From the NCBI RefSeq assembly GCF_947170395.1, contig NZ_CAMVTE010000011.1, positions 1-64,000 of the forward strand: a DNA stretch of 64,000 bases, read 5' to 3'. Shown here one piece after another: positions 56,101 through 64,000 of the stretch (its first letter is position 1; each line of letters opens with the position of its first letter). The position numbers and the translations under genes were made by a program. The stretch is from an uncultured Methanobrevibacter sp. GTDB taxonomy: Archaea > Methanobacteriota > Methanobacteria > Methanobacteriales > Methanobacteriaceae. The notes beneath the pieces were generated by a model. The model was given only the letters and a program-made list of their open reading frames with translations, had not been told where the DNA came from and searched no databases.

Positions 56101-58399
56101 TACAAAATATGACACTATTACCGTTACAAGCAAATCCAAACAGTATAAGAATGTTATGGAAGAATTTTTAAGACCTAAACTCAAAGATGAAGACAAGAAG
56201 TTAATCAGCGATGAGAAATTGGAAGATGTGATAAAACTTTTCAATTCAATTAATGGTGAATGGCTGCTTAAAATCATCAGTACATATGGAAACACTGACA
56301 GAGAAAAAATAAGTATTATTTCAGCTATTAAATACATGTTAGCTATTTTGGATAATAAAGATATAATATGGATTCCAATTTCAATGGAAGAAATTTTAAG
56401 GATTGCTGGAACCGTTAAATTAAGTAAAAAAGAGGGTATTTTTGATCCTAAAATACTTGATGGAAAATACTGTGACGATTTGTTATTTATTGGAATAAAT
56501 CCTAAAAATAATGTTGAAGTTTATTATTATCCTATCGAAGTAAAAATCGGAATTAATAATGAAAGTGTTGTTAAAAAAGGTAAAGAACAAATTGATAAAA
56601 CATATATTTTATTAAAAGACCAATTATTTGACCGTTTTGAAGATACTCAATTTAGAAACAAATTCTACAGAAACTTCTTTATGCAAGTTGCTTTAACTAA
56701 TGAACAAAAATTAATTTTAAATGATTTATTTAATCAATCTGAGATTGATATGATTGATTCATTAAAATCTAAATTTTTAAATGATGATTACAATATTTCA
56801 AATGAGTTAGAAATTAATATTGGTAAAGGTGCAGTAGTTTCATTTAAACAGGATAATTCTTTCAGAGCACTTAAAAAAGAAGATAATAATCTAATTGTTG
56901 AACTTACTGAAGATGATGCATATTATGGACTATTGAAATCATTTGAAGAAATCAATGATGAAATCCACAATGAAGAATCTGAAATAAGTCCAGATTATCT
57001 TTTATCTAATGTAAATATCAATGAGGATGAAGATATTTTCGAAAATGATGATAAAACAAAAGAAACTATCATTGAACCAACTAATGCTGGTGAGGATATG
57101 GAAAGCGGAAGCATTGGTGGTCCTGAGGATAGTGTTGAAGAAACATCTGAAGGCAACAATGTTGATGTTAATGATAAGGAGAATCTTATCAAAGAAGAAC
57201 CTGCAATTAATGACGGTTTAAAACAAAGCGAACATTCTCCTAAAGAAGAACCTGCAGTAATTACTAATTCATCTACTGGGTTATCTGATACTAGGGCATT
57301 AATTGGAACTGTTGATGGTTCTAAACATGAAATTTATTGGGAATTTGGTAATAAGAAATTAGGTAATAGGCATCTTTTAATTCAAGGTAAATCTGGTCAG
57401 GGAAAAACTTACTTTATTCAGCGTTTAATTATGGAATTGTCCAAACACAAAGTTCCTGTAATTATTATTGATTATACTGATGGATTTAGACCTGATAAAT
57501 TAGAAAATGAGTTTGTAGAGGTTTTAGGTGAGAATCTTGTACAACATATTGTAATTAAGGATAAATTTCCATTGAATCCATTTAAAAAATATCAAAACAC
57601 TCTTTTTGATGGATATTCAATTGAAGAAGATAATGTGGATGTGGCTACCCGTTTTGTCTCAATCATTGGTTCTGTTTACAACCAATTAGGTATTCAGCAA
57701 AGAAATGCTATTTATGAAGCTGTTTTGAGAGGTTTAAATAATAAAGAGGTTATGGATTTAAAAGATCTTGAAGAGGAATTACTTAATCAGGATAGTGCTG
57801 TAGCAACAAATGCTTTATCACAACTTAAAGTATTCATTGATAAAAATCCATTTGATTCAGTGAATGCCTTTGATTGGTCTGATATTAATTATCCTTCCAG
57901 TGCGGTTACAGTTATTCAATTAACTGGAATAAATAAGGATATTCAAAAAATTATTACTGAAATGATTTTATGGGATTTGTGGTATTATAAAACTTCACAT
58001 GGCGGCGATGAAAAACAACCATTTGCAGTTATTTTAGATGAATGTCAGAACCTTAGTTTTGGTAATGATTCCCCATGTACAAAGATATTGCAGGAAGGTC
58101 GTAAATTTGGATGGTCTGGTTGGTTTGCCACACAATTCTTAAAAGGGAAATTGGATAATAATGCAATTAATATGTTGCAGAATTCTGAAGAGCAAATTTA
58201 CTTTAACCCTCCAGATAATTCTGTAGATACAATTGCTAAAACTTTAACTAAAGATAATGCAGATAAAAAATATTGGGAATCTAAATTGTCTGATCTTAAA
58301 AAAGGTCAATGTATAGTTTATGGACCTACAGTAGAAAGCAATGAACTAAAATCTTCTAAACCAATAGTAGTTAATGTATCTCCTTTATCTAATGAATGA
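53120..58399 (+). CDS. dptH: DptH-like protein with HerA-type ATPase domain
   Basis: A 1759-residue protein. Size and architecture fit DptH, the large restriction component of Dnd systems. An N-terminal domain has the dotted VVVVNSNKVSVDYLVTLRNQ, a long middle region holds a nuclease-like segment (YYPIEVKIGINNESVVKKGK, E-x-K near 1140), and an acidic linker sits at ~1290-1380. A C-terminal HerA/FtsK-type ATPase has Walker A IQGKSGQGKTYF near 1420 and Walker B FAVILDECQNLSFG near 1637. ATG 53120 is used with GTGGAG at 53104; an in-frame ATG at 53111 is possible. It overlaps dptG copy 3 by 20 bases. Confidence 0.75.
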   Translation: MSNKFYNYLSDKIKNFFKTNEIRHGDKFFIQFDEEYRVDDFYNTLKSDLDNVEEFRYQHESSNVPFTTFTTLLENGINVVVVNSNKVSVDYLVTLRNQVTTQEGVWKDTALLLICYNIIDSIYDGMRNLEKEDMPLNINIIKDNLKDEIDSSKKLSKLDKVVTKFYLDKKIEDAFQTTLWDYEDILSIINKGEIEENDYKNLGLFPDSMLGSYKSPKAKENRLEENADNFNYVNLCNQYDNTKEELEKRYDSTGVNLLIKEDWPTVDFNKIHKSHEKLLNFTKSLNYQENMNKFTNEGCLYWEKPLKSTAAGRRKRQIIIFNEDNKVNEVTLKFKFDGKLERTYLDKKSLDICSVSSNTLKINFELLNNEPTFKKVKYKHNNQAKSTYEFNILVLPCKEDILLPIKDKYQINNKLNKIIVIDDNNEEISFGFGSNVQSYTIAQDNEVINIYDEDTITIANDSAINENGVINFNLAYNDLKIPIQIKEDGTKSLPVESLTIWKYKREYQENFIYKNNKAVQGTNSFYLHEEFKKYLKMEKDLINNSIAYGEREINGNIKKIDLKLSDELQSVFDRIINYYRDIENLPSLVFLDNDLKLLYEEFIEQYNNEIESIGKDAIISSDERKLNLIKLGTIKDNDRILFTPLSPLNIAYQLEILNQCQNEILDKPILERLNPNNLLPYLYGDVEKHGKNLLYKPIYQKDAQEWIVFEKSADVSISSTNAFIAIVVKDKMNQFVSHFKYLFDKKADAPIKLNIININEDMEIVKGIFNFVRDRLDDRKIKHKIPVEVNLYNDNMRSTFDDFFDCVNPEQLNEKFGITIKSRVKDPIDILREVQDNITYFKHDLPDNDVEYAHISFYKVGYEATIADDNMDQIETGLSIDGLLSSITSFNTRSEYRTGFGTKHILNEDNLLVQTVINLNELSLNYQNNGENTYKKRKTIITKPMELKKDLTEVLYKKSRWVTFIEPSFGLEYFENEGDGSLIIIHYSDQYSSSTKYDTITVTSKSKQYKNVMEEFLRPKLKDEDKKLISDEKLEDVIKLFNSINGEWLLKIISTYGNTDREKISIISAIKYMLAILDNKDIIWIPISMEEILRIAGTVKLSKKEGIFDPKILDGKYCDDLLFIGINPKNNVEVYYYPIEVKIGINNESVVKKGKEQIDKTYILLKDQLFDRFEDTQFRNKFYRNFFMQVALTNEQKLILNDLFNQSEIDMIDSLKSKFLNDDYNISNELEINIGKGAVVSFKQDNSFRALKKEDNNLIVELTEDDAYYGLLKSFEEINDEIHNEESEISPDYLLSNVNINEDEDIFENDDKTKETIIEPTNAGEDMESGSIGGPEDSVEETSEGNNVDVNDKENLIKEEPAINDGLKQSEHSPKEEPAVITNSSTGLSDTRALIGTVDGSKHEIYWEFGNKKLGNRHLLIQGKSGQGKTYFIQRLIMELSKHKVPVIIIDYTDGFRPDKLENEFVEVLGENLVQHIVIKDKFPLNPFKKYQNTLFDGYSIEEDNVDVATRFVSIIGSVYNQLGIQQRNAIYEAVLRGLNNKEVMDLKDLEEELLNQDSAVATNALSQLKVFIDKNPFDSVNAFDWSDINYPSSAVTVIQLTGINKDIQKIITEMILWDLWYYKTSHGGDEKQPFAVILDECQNLSFGNDSPCTKILQEGRKFGWSGWFATQFLKGKLDNNAINMLQNSEEQIYFNPPDNSVDTIAKTLTKDNADKKYWESKLSDLKKGQCIVYGPTVESNELKSSKPIVVNVSPLSNE

Positions 58400-58591
58400 T
58401 TATATTAAAGTTATACTTTAGTTTTGGATTGATGGTATATGACTCATTTTTTTATTTTGTTGGTTTTAGAGAGATTTGTCTTGTTAAAGATTCTAATTAA
58501 TTTATATAATTTCAGTAAAATTTTTAAATATTATTTAACATAATTTAATAACAATTAGAAATATTTTTATTTATATAGGATTAGTGGTATT

Positions 58592-60550
58592 ATGGCAAAT
58601 TCGTTAATAGAAGAATTACCTAAAATCATAAAAAGAGGTAGAAGAGAAGCAAATAAACTATTGGAAGGATTATCTGATGAAAATAGGTTAACTTTACAAA
58701 CTAATGAGTTAGTACTTCCATCAAAAGATGTTAGTGGATTTTTTAAAGAGGAAGTAAAAGAAATTAATGAAAACCAATGGATTAATAAATTAATCTATGG
58801 TGATAATTTATTAACAATGCAAGCCCTTCTAGCCGGTGATGAAATAACTCCTTCAATGAGGGGGAAAATAGATTTAATTTATATTGATCCACCATATGAT
58901 TCAAAAGCTGATTACAGAACTGAAATAGTACTACCTAGTCAAAATATAGAACAAAGACCTACAGTTATTGAACAATTTGCATATAAAGATACATGGAAAA
59001 ATGGAACTGTAAGTTATCTTGAAATGATGGTACCAAGACTCATATTAATGAGAGAATTACTATCTGAATCTGGTTCTATATTTGTTCATATTGATTGGCA
59101 TGTAGGACATTATCTTAAAATAATATTGGATGACATTTTTGGAAAAAATAATTTTAATAATGAAATTATCTGGCATTATGGTGGTCCTTCCCCTGTAAAA
59201 TCAACTTTTCCAAAAAAACATGACACCATTTTATTTTATTCAAAAAATATTAAAAACGCTTATTTTGAACCACAATATAGTGAAATTAAAGAATATCTCT
59301 ATGAACGAGCAAGAGAAGATGCTGATGGTAGAAAATGGGTAGACCAAAATGTTGGTAAAATCACTGAAGAGAAATTTAATGAACTTAAATCAAAGGGATA
59401 TATATTTAAAACAAAAACTGGAAAATATAGAAGAAAACAATATCTTGATGAAATGAAAGGAGATATGATGGACAATGTTTGGGAAATTCCTATAATAAAT
59501 TCACAAGCCCAGGAAAGATTAAATTTTCAAACTCAAAAACCTGAAGCATTAATTGAAAAAATAGTCGGTGCATCATGTCCTCCAGGGGGAGTAGTTGCTG
59601 ATTTTTTCATGGGTTCTGGGACTACTGGTGCTGTAGCTGAGAAAATGGGTAGAAAATGGGTCATGGCAGATTTAGGAAAACCTGCAACAATGATTACTAG
59701 AAAAAGATTGATAGACCAAGAAGCAAAACCATTTTTATACCAATCTATTGGTGATTATCAAAAAGAACAATTTGAACAATCAGAATTCAAGACTATTCGT
59801 GATTTATCACATGTAGTTATGAGTTTATTTGGTGCTTTACCATTTAATGATAATGAATCTAGAACCAATTTGGGATACCTAAAAAAAGATAAAACATTAG
59901 TATTAGTGGATTCTCCATCTAAATTAACTGGATATACTACTTTAATTAAAGCTCAAAAGTTAAGAAACACATATCAAGGTGGTTGGGATAAAGTTGTTGT
60001 ATTAGGTTGGAATTTTGTTCAAAATATTGGACAAATAATTTCTGATTTGAATGATAAGAGATTAAATGTTTTAGTTATTCCTCCTGATTTATTAGAGCAA
60101 TTAAAAACTAAATCAAAAGCTAAAAAATTAATTCAAACTGGAAATTTGAGGTTTTCATCTTTACAATATTTAACTGTTAAAGAACCAGTAGTTGAAATGT
60201 ATAATGATGAATTAGAAACTTTAACTGTTGAATTAGATAATTATGTTTTGTTATCTCCTGAAGCTTTACCATTAGATGATAAAAATAAGAAAAAATTATC
60301 AGAAATTATTGCTAATGACCCTTTAGCATTAATTGAATATTGGAGTATTGACCCAAATTATGATGGTCTTGTATTCAGGAGCAAATGGCAAGATTACCGT
60401 GAAAACACTTCAAATGATAATGATGAATATAGAGTAATTAATAAAGCTAAAATCAATGTTCCTAAAGTTAATGGTAAAAGAACAATTTGTGTAAAGGCTG
60501 TTGATGTATTTGGCTTTGAAAGTGCAACAACTTTTGAAATTAAGGGGTAA
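58592..60550 (+). CDS. Beta-class DNA methyltransferase (type III Mod-like)
   Basis: A 652-residue site-specific DNA methyltransferase. The catalytic DPPY is at 99-102 and comes before the SAM-binding FMGSGTTG at ~338, the order of beta-class enzymes such as type III Mod. GDNLLTMQALLAG and LIYIDPPYDSKADY are typical. The TRD lies between the motifs. The C-terminal ~250 residues (VLVDSPSKLTGYTT to the end) are extra and end in an Ig-like strand set. TTAGTGGT precedes ATG 58592, 192 bases after dptH. The Res-like gene follows by five bases, so together they look like a type III restriction-modification pair. Confidence 0.85.
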   Translation: MANSLIEELPKIIKRGRREANKLLEGLSDENRLTLQTNELVLPSKDVSGFFKEEVKEINENQWINKLIYGDNLLTMQALLAGDEITPSMRGKIDLIYIDPPYDSKADYRTEIVLPSQNIEQRPTVIEQFAYKDTWKNGTVSYLEMMVPRLILMRELLSESGSIFVHIDWHVGHYLKIILDDIFGKNNFNNEIIWHYGGPSPVKSTFPKKHDTILFYSKNIKNAYFEPQYSEIKEYLYERAREDADGRKWVDQNVGKITEEKFNELKSKGYIFKTKTGKYRRKQYLDEMKGDMMDNVWEIPIINSQAQERLNFQTQKPEALIEKIVGASCPPGGVVADFFMGSGTTGAVAEKMGRKWVMADLGKPATMITRKRLIDQEAKPFLYQSIGDYQKEQFEQSEFKTIRDLSHVVMSLFGALPFNDNESRTNLGYLKKDKTLVLVDSPSKLTGYTTLIKAQKLRNTYQGGWDKVVVLGWNFVQNIGQIISDLNDKRLNVLVIPPDLLEQLKTKSKAKKLIQTGNLRFSSLQYLTVKEPVVEMYNDELETLTVELDNYVLLSPEALPLDDKNKKKLSEIIANDPLALIEYWSIDPNYDGLVFRSKWQDYRENTSNDNDEYRVINKAKINVPKVNGKRTICVKAVDVFGFESATTFEIKG

Positions 60551-60555
60551 TTTAT

Positions 60556-63429
60556 ATGTCAAAAGGTACTAGTGCATATCCATTAAAAATGGCAAAAGAA
60601 CTAACGAATGAAGTTAATAAAGCTTGGGAAGACGGAAGTTTTTATGAAAGTGTATCTCCAGTCACTCAAGATTTACTTAGGTTCTGGTTTTATCCATCAT
60701 TTTGTGATATAAGAGATATAAATTTTCATGAAGGTCAAAAACAAGCTATTTTAAATGTTATTTATCTTCATGAAGTTTTAGGTGTTAAAAATGTAAAAGA
60801 TTTATATTTAAAGACAGATCCTGAAATATTGAAAGGGATTGATAGTGTTAAATTGGAACAAGATAAATACCAACATCCTATGTATGCTGTTAAAATGGCT
60901 ACTGGAACAGGTAAAACTTGGGTTATGCATGCATTGTTAATTTGGCAATATTTAAATGCTAGTGATACTTTGATTAATGGTCCTTTTTCTAAAAATTTTT
61001 TATTAGTTGCACCCGGTTTAATTGTATACAATAGATTGTTAGATGCATTTTTAGGAAAAGAAAATGAAAATGGGATTCGTGATTTTGAAAAATCTGATTT
61101 TAAAAAATTTGAAGATTTATTTATTCCAGATGCCTATAAAGATAAGGTATTTGGATTTTTACAATCATCTGTTGCTAAAAAGGAAGAAATTTCTAGTAAA
61201 GTTACTGGCGATGGTTTGATTGCAATTACAAATTGGCATTTATTATCTGGCTCCCAAGAAGATGGAGAAGTGGATAATCCTTTAGATAATCCTCATCAAG
61301 TTTTAAAAAATGTACTTCCAATTTCACCTGGAACAACGGGGGGTAATGAATTAAGCTCATTAGATAGTAATTTCATTAAAGGTGGTGAAATTGAATATTT
61401 GTCCGAATTAGAAAATTTAGTTGTTTTTAATGATGAAGCCCACCATATTCATGAATTTAAAAGGGGTGGAGAAGTATTTGAAGTTGAATGGCAGAAAAGT
61501 TTGAATAAAATTTCTGAGACAAAAAGTGGCGAGTTTATCCAAATTGATTTTTCTGCAACTCCTTATAGTTCTTCAACTGGTAAAAATAAAATTAAACATT
61601 ATTTTCCCCATATAATTGTTGATTTTGATTTAAAAACTGCAATTCACCATGGTTTAGTTAAAATGATTGCTATTGATAAACGTCAAGAAATTGCATCAAT
61701 AAAAAATTTAGATTATAAAGCTGAAAGGGATGGAAATAAAGTTATTGGTCTTTCTGAAGGCCAAAGATTGATGCTTAGAGCAGGTTACACTAAATTAAAG
61801 ATTTTAGAGAAAGAATTTACTAATTTTGATGAAAATAAACATCCTAAAATGTTAGTAATCTGTGAAGATACAAAAGTAGCCCCATTTGTAACTGAGTTCT
61901 TTAAAAGTGAAGGATTATCTGAAGAGGAAATTGTTGAAATTCATTCCAATAGACAAGGTGAGGTTAAAGATTGGGATTCGGTTAAACAAAGATTATTCAA
62001 TATTGATGATTATGTGAATCCAAAGATTGTGGTTTCTGTTTTAATGCTTCGTGAAGGATTTGATGTAAATAATATTTGTGTTATTGTTCCATTAAGATCA
62101 ACCGCTTCAGATATTTTACTTGAACAGACTATAGGTCGAGGTTTAAGGTTAATGTGGAGAAGTTGGGAATATGAAGATATTAAGGCTGAAAGTCGACATA
62201 AACTTTTAATTGAAAAATTAGAGCCTGATAATTATCTAGATTTATTAAGTATTGTGGAACATCCTAAATTTATAGAATTTTATGATAATTTAGATGAAAT
62301 TCCTATTATTGTAGAAGGAGGTGATGGTCCAAAAGGAGCATTAGGTGATATGATATCTGTTGGTTTAAGAGAAAATTATGAAAAATATGATTTCTATTGG
62401 CCAATTATTATTCAAGAAAGTGAAGAAATTTTAAATAATGAAAAATTATCAATTGAGAATCTTGAGGTCTATCCAACTCCTTTATCTGATTTGCAACGAA
62501 TTAAAGGTGAAGGTGGTGAAAAATTCATATCACGTGAAATAACCGTCCGAACTCAGTTTGGGGAGTATAGGGTGACAGCAGATATTTTCAATGCTGAGAG
62601 TTATAACGAATTTTTATCAAAAATTGTTGGTAATGTAAATTCTATGATTCAGAATGTAGGTAGAACATCTAAAGAATTTCCAATGATGCAGGTTAATAAT
62701 GCAAAATTAATGGGGTTAATTGATAATTATATTAGACAAAAATTATTTGATGAACCTTTTAATCCAATGGAAAATGAAAACTGGCGTATACTATTAATGT
62801 CTGAAAATAGTATTATTAATCATATTGTAAAACAAATTAGTAAATTAATCTATGAAATGCAAACAAATGTGGATGTAACAGAAGCTATAGTTCATAAAAT
62901 TAAATTTTCTATTATTGATGAGCTTAGAATGAGAGAAAAATATTCAATACCTATTGTAAAATCCATTTATGAACGATTATCTTATCCATCACATGGTGGT
63001 GGCTTGGAAAAAGCATTTATTGAATCACTTGATAATGATGGTAAAGTTCAATCATTTTTAAAAATTAATGAATATTATCATACTTTTGCAGCAATAACTT
63101 ATATTCGTGAAGATGGTTTACTTGCAAGATATTTCCCAGATTTCATTGTTAAAATTGGTAATGATATTTATATAGTGGAAACAAAAGCAGATAAAGATAT
63201 TAACTCTCCTAATGTTCAAAGAAAAAGAATTGCTACATTGGATGCTTTAGATAAAATTAATCAATTAAAAGGTGAAGATCGTATGGATGCGAAATGGAAT
63301 TATGTTCTTTTAGGGCAAAATACTTTCGAATCAATGCATAATAATGGAGCATCTATTAAGGAAATTTTAGATTATGCAATTGTTAATGAGGCAAAAGCAA
63401 AAGGATATTCAACTTTAGATAATTTTTAA
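60556..63429 (+). CDS. Type III Res-like DEAH helicase-nuclease
   Basis: A 957-residue superfamily 2 helicase. Walker A MATGTGKTW is near 114, DEAH near 293, then QIDFSATPYSSST, VVSVLMLREGFDV and EQTIGRGLRL as the later motifs. The C-terminal ~110 residues carry a PD-(D/E)XK nuclease (YFPDFIVKIGNDIYIVETKA, D and E-x-K), as in type III Res. It is preceded by GGGGTAA at the end of the methyltransferase gene and coupled to it. Restriction should require the Mod subunit for site recognition. Its place directly after dptH on the same strand suggests joint function or joint transfer. Confidence 0.85.
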   Translation: MSKGTSAYPLKMAKELTNEVNKAWEDGSFYESVSPVTQDLLRFWFYPSFCDIRDINFHEGQKQAILNVIYLHEVLGVKNVKDLYLKTDPEILKGIDSVKLEQDKYQHPMYAVKMATGTGKTWVMHALLIWQYLNASDTLINGPFSKNFLLVAPGLIVYNRLLDAFLGKENENGIRDFEKSDFKKFEDLFIPDAYKDKVFGFLQSSVAKKEEISSKVTGDGLIAITNWHLLSGSQEDGEVDNPLDNPHQVLKNVLPISPGTTGGNELSSLDSNFIKGGEIEYLSELENLVVFNDEAHHIHEFKRGGEVFEVEWQKSLNKISETKSGEFIQIDFSATPYSSSTGKNKIKHYFPHIIVDFDLKTAIHHGLVKMIAIDKRQEIASIKNLDYKAERDGNKVIGLSEGQRLMLRAGYTKLKILEKEFTNFDENKHPKMLVICEDTKVAPFVTEFFKSEGLSEEEIVEIHSNRQGEVKDWDSVKQRLFNIDDYVNPKIVVSVLMLREGFDVNNICVIVPLRSTASDILLEQTIGRGLRLMWRSWEYEDIKAESRHKLLIEKLEPDNYLDLLSIVEHPKFIEFYDNLDEIPIIVEGGDGPKGALGDMISVGLRENYEKYDFYWPIIIQESEEILNNEKLSIENLEVYPTPLSDLQRIKGEGGEKFISREITVRTQFGEYRVTADIFNAESYNEFLSKIVGNVNSMIQNVGRTSKEFPMMQVNNAKLMGLIDNYIRQKLFDEPFNPMENENWRILLMSENSIINHIVKQISKLIYEMQTNVDVTEAIVHKIKFSIIDELRMREKYSIPIVKSIYERLSYPSHGGGLEKAFIESLDNDGKVQSFLKINEYYHTFAAITYIREDGLLARYFPDFIVKIGNDIYIVETKADKDINSPNVQRKRIATLDALDKINQLKGEDRMDAKWNYVLLGQNTFESMHNNGASIKEILDYAIVNEAKAKGYSTLDNF

Positions 63430-63471
63430 TTGAATAATTTTTTTTATTCAATTTTAATGATAGGTGGATAT

Positions 63472-63755
63472 ATGATTAAATGTTCAAAGTGTGGAAATCA
63501 ATGTTATCTTCCAAAAAATTCTATGGAAAATGTGAAACTAAACAGCCTGGGTTAAAATTTTGTTTGGAATGGAGGTATTACTCTTTAAATTTTTTTGCAT
63601 AAATTGTGGTACAAAACTAATTTCTCTCGGAAATTCCGATAATCTTAATGGATTTAGATATTTTAGTTAAATTTATTCTGCAATATTATGATAATTTTGA
63701 TGGTGATGCAAGAAGTTTAATTCCTCTTAAAAAGATTTATTGGCCGATAAAATAA
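63472..63755 (+). pseudogene. Broken zinc-ribbon gene
   Basis: AGGTGG precedes ATG 63472. The frame MIKCSKCGNQCYLPKNSMEN stops after 27 codons. The second zinc pair lies in another frame near 63590 (FCINCGTKLISLGNS), and a third frame from ATG 63648 encodes MDLDILVKFILQYYDNFDGD and 15 more residues to 63755. The parts look like one small zinc-ribbon protein split by frameshifts. Confidence 0.5.
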
Positions 63756-63769
63756 CTTAATGTGATAAT

Positions 63770-64000
63770 ATGGCAAATATGTGGATGGTAAGAGCTGGTG
63801 AAAGATCATTTTTAATTGATGAATTTCTAAAAAACAGTATAGTGGCAATTGGTTGGGATTTAGGAGATTTGTCAGATAAATCTGATGATGAAATTGCAGG
63901 ATTATTTAAAAAGAAATATAAAAATCTACGTTCCCTCAATCAAGTGCTACGTTTTAAAAATGAGATTAACATTGGAGATTATGTGCTTTCCGCTAAAGGA
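63770..64000 (+). CDS. EVE-like/Mrr N-terminal protein, truncated by the window end
   Basis: The first 77 residues align with the N-terminus of the mcrB-like gene at 26516: MANMWMVRAGERSFLIDEF and VAIGWDLGDLSDKSDDEI, then INIGDYVLSA. This is the EVE-like domain that heads modification-dependent restriction proteins. The rest, and therefore the partner domain, lies beyond the window. TGTGAT gives a weak ribosome binding site. Confidence 0.75.
   Translation, partial: MANMWMVRAGERSFLIDEFLKNSIVAIGWDLGDLSDKSDDEIAGLFKKKYKNLRSLNQVLRFKNEINIGDYVLSAKG

Noticed and set aside
46608-58399. Complete Dnd phosphorothioation system
   Set aside because: No DndA cysteine desulfurase, DndB, DndC, DndD or DndE homologue is among the genes of this window.
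1-64000. CRISPR array
   Set aside because: No regularly spaced direct repeats and no cas genes were seen.

Overview
The window is archaeal and most likely from the Methanobacteriales, probably Methanobrevibacter (inference). The supporting signs are TATA-type promoters 25-30 bases before several leaderless starts, strong GGAGGTGAT-type ribosome binding sites elsewhere, many small zinc-ribbon proteins, a class II tRNA-Leu without encoded CCA, PD-(D/E)XK transposase-like genes and remnants of an ISM1-like insertion sequence. No rRNA or phylogenetic marker is present, so the genus is not proven.

Bases 1-18,700 have moderate GC and mix housekeeping-like and signalling genes. They hold a DUF4062-like protein, a TIR-TIR-RyR protein, an XRE-cupin regulator next to an acyl-CoA synthetase, a structured leader, and a run of small proteins sharing a ~50-residue repeat. 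A TPR protein then precedes two giant proteins with four TIR domains each. After these come two related winged-helix regulators, zinc-ribbon/membrane proteins, a DUF2225-like gene broken by one in-frame TGA, and a dCMP deaminase-like enzyme.

Bases 18,700-26,000 are a transition zone. It has a candidate structured RNA beside a DUF3800 gene, a decayed ImmA/IrrE metallopeptidase gene, and an IscB-omega RNA element inserted seamlessly into a TPR-MORN gene. A tRNA-Leu(CAG), an endonuclease/exonuclease/phosphatase-fold protein and an SseB-like protein follow.

Bases 26,000-64,000 are visibly AT-richer and form a dense defence island. In order it holds an ASCH-like protein, an EVE-fused McrB with McrC, a DUF5655-type protein, a zinc-ribbon/HAD protein, an SMC-like ATPase with a tiny upstream partner, a Hachiman pair (hamB, hamA) and a BsuBI/PstI-type restriction-modification pair. 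An IS remnant and a DUF1232 protein come next. A 1052-residue protein with several zinc ribbons and helix-turn-helix segments is divergent from an operon-like array. That array is dptF-like, three tandem dptG-like genes, dptH-like, a beta-class (Mod-like) DNA methyltransferase and a Res-like DEAH helicase-nuclease. A second EVE-like gene runs off the end.

The most novel-looking system is the last one: the restriction half of a phosphorothioation (Dnd/Dpt) system with a triplicated DptG, no visible dndABCDE modification genes, and a type III-like Mod-Res pair in their place. The ten-TIR cluster with a RyR fusion and the IscB insertion with a reconstructable empty site are the next most notable.
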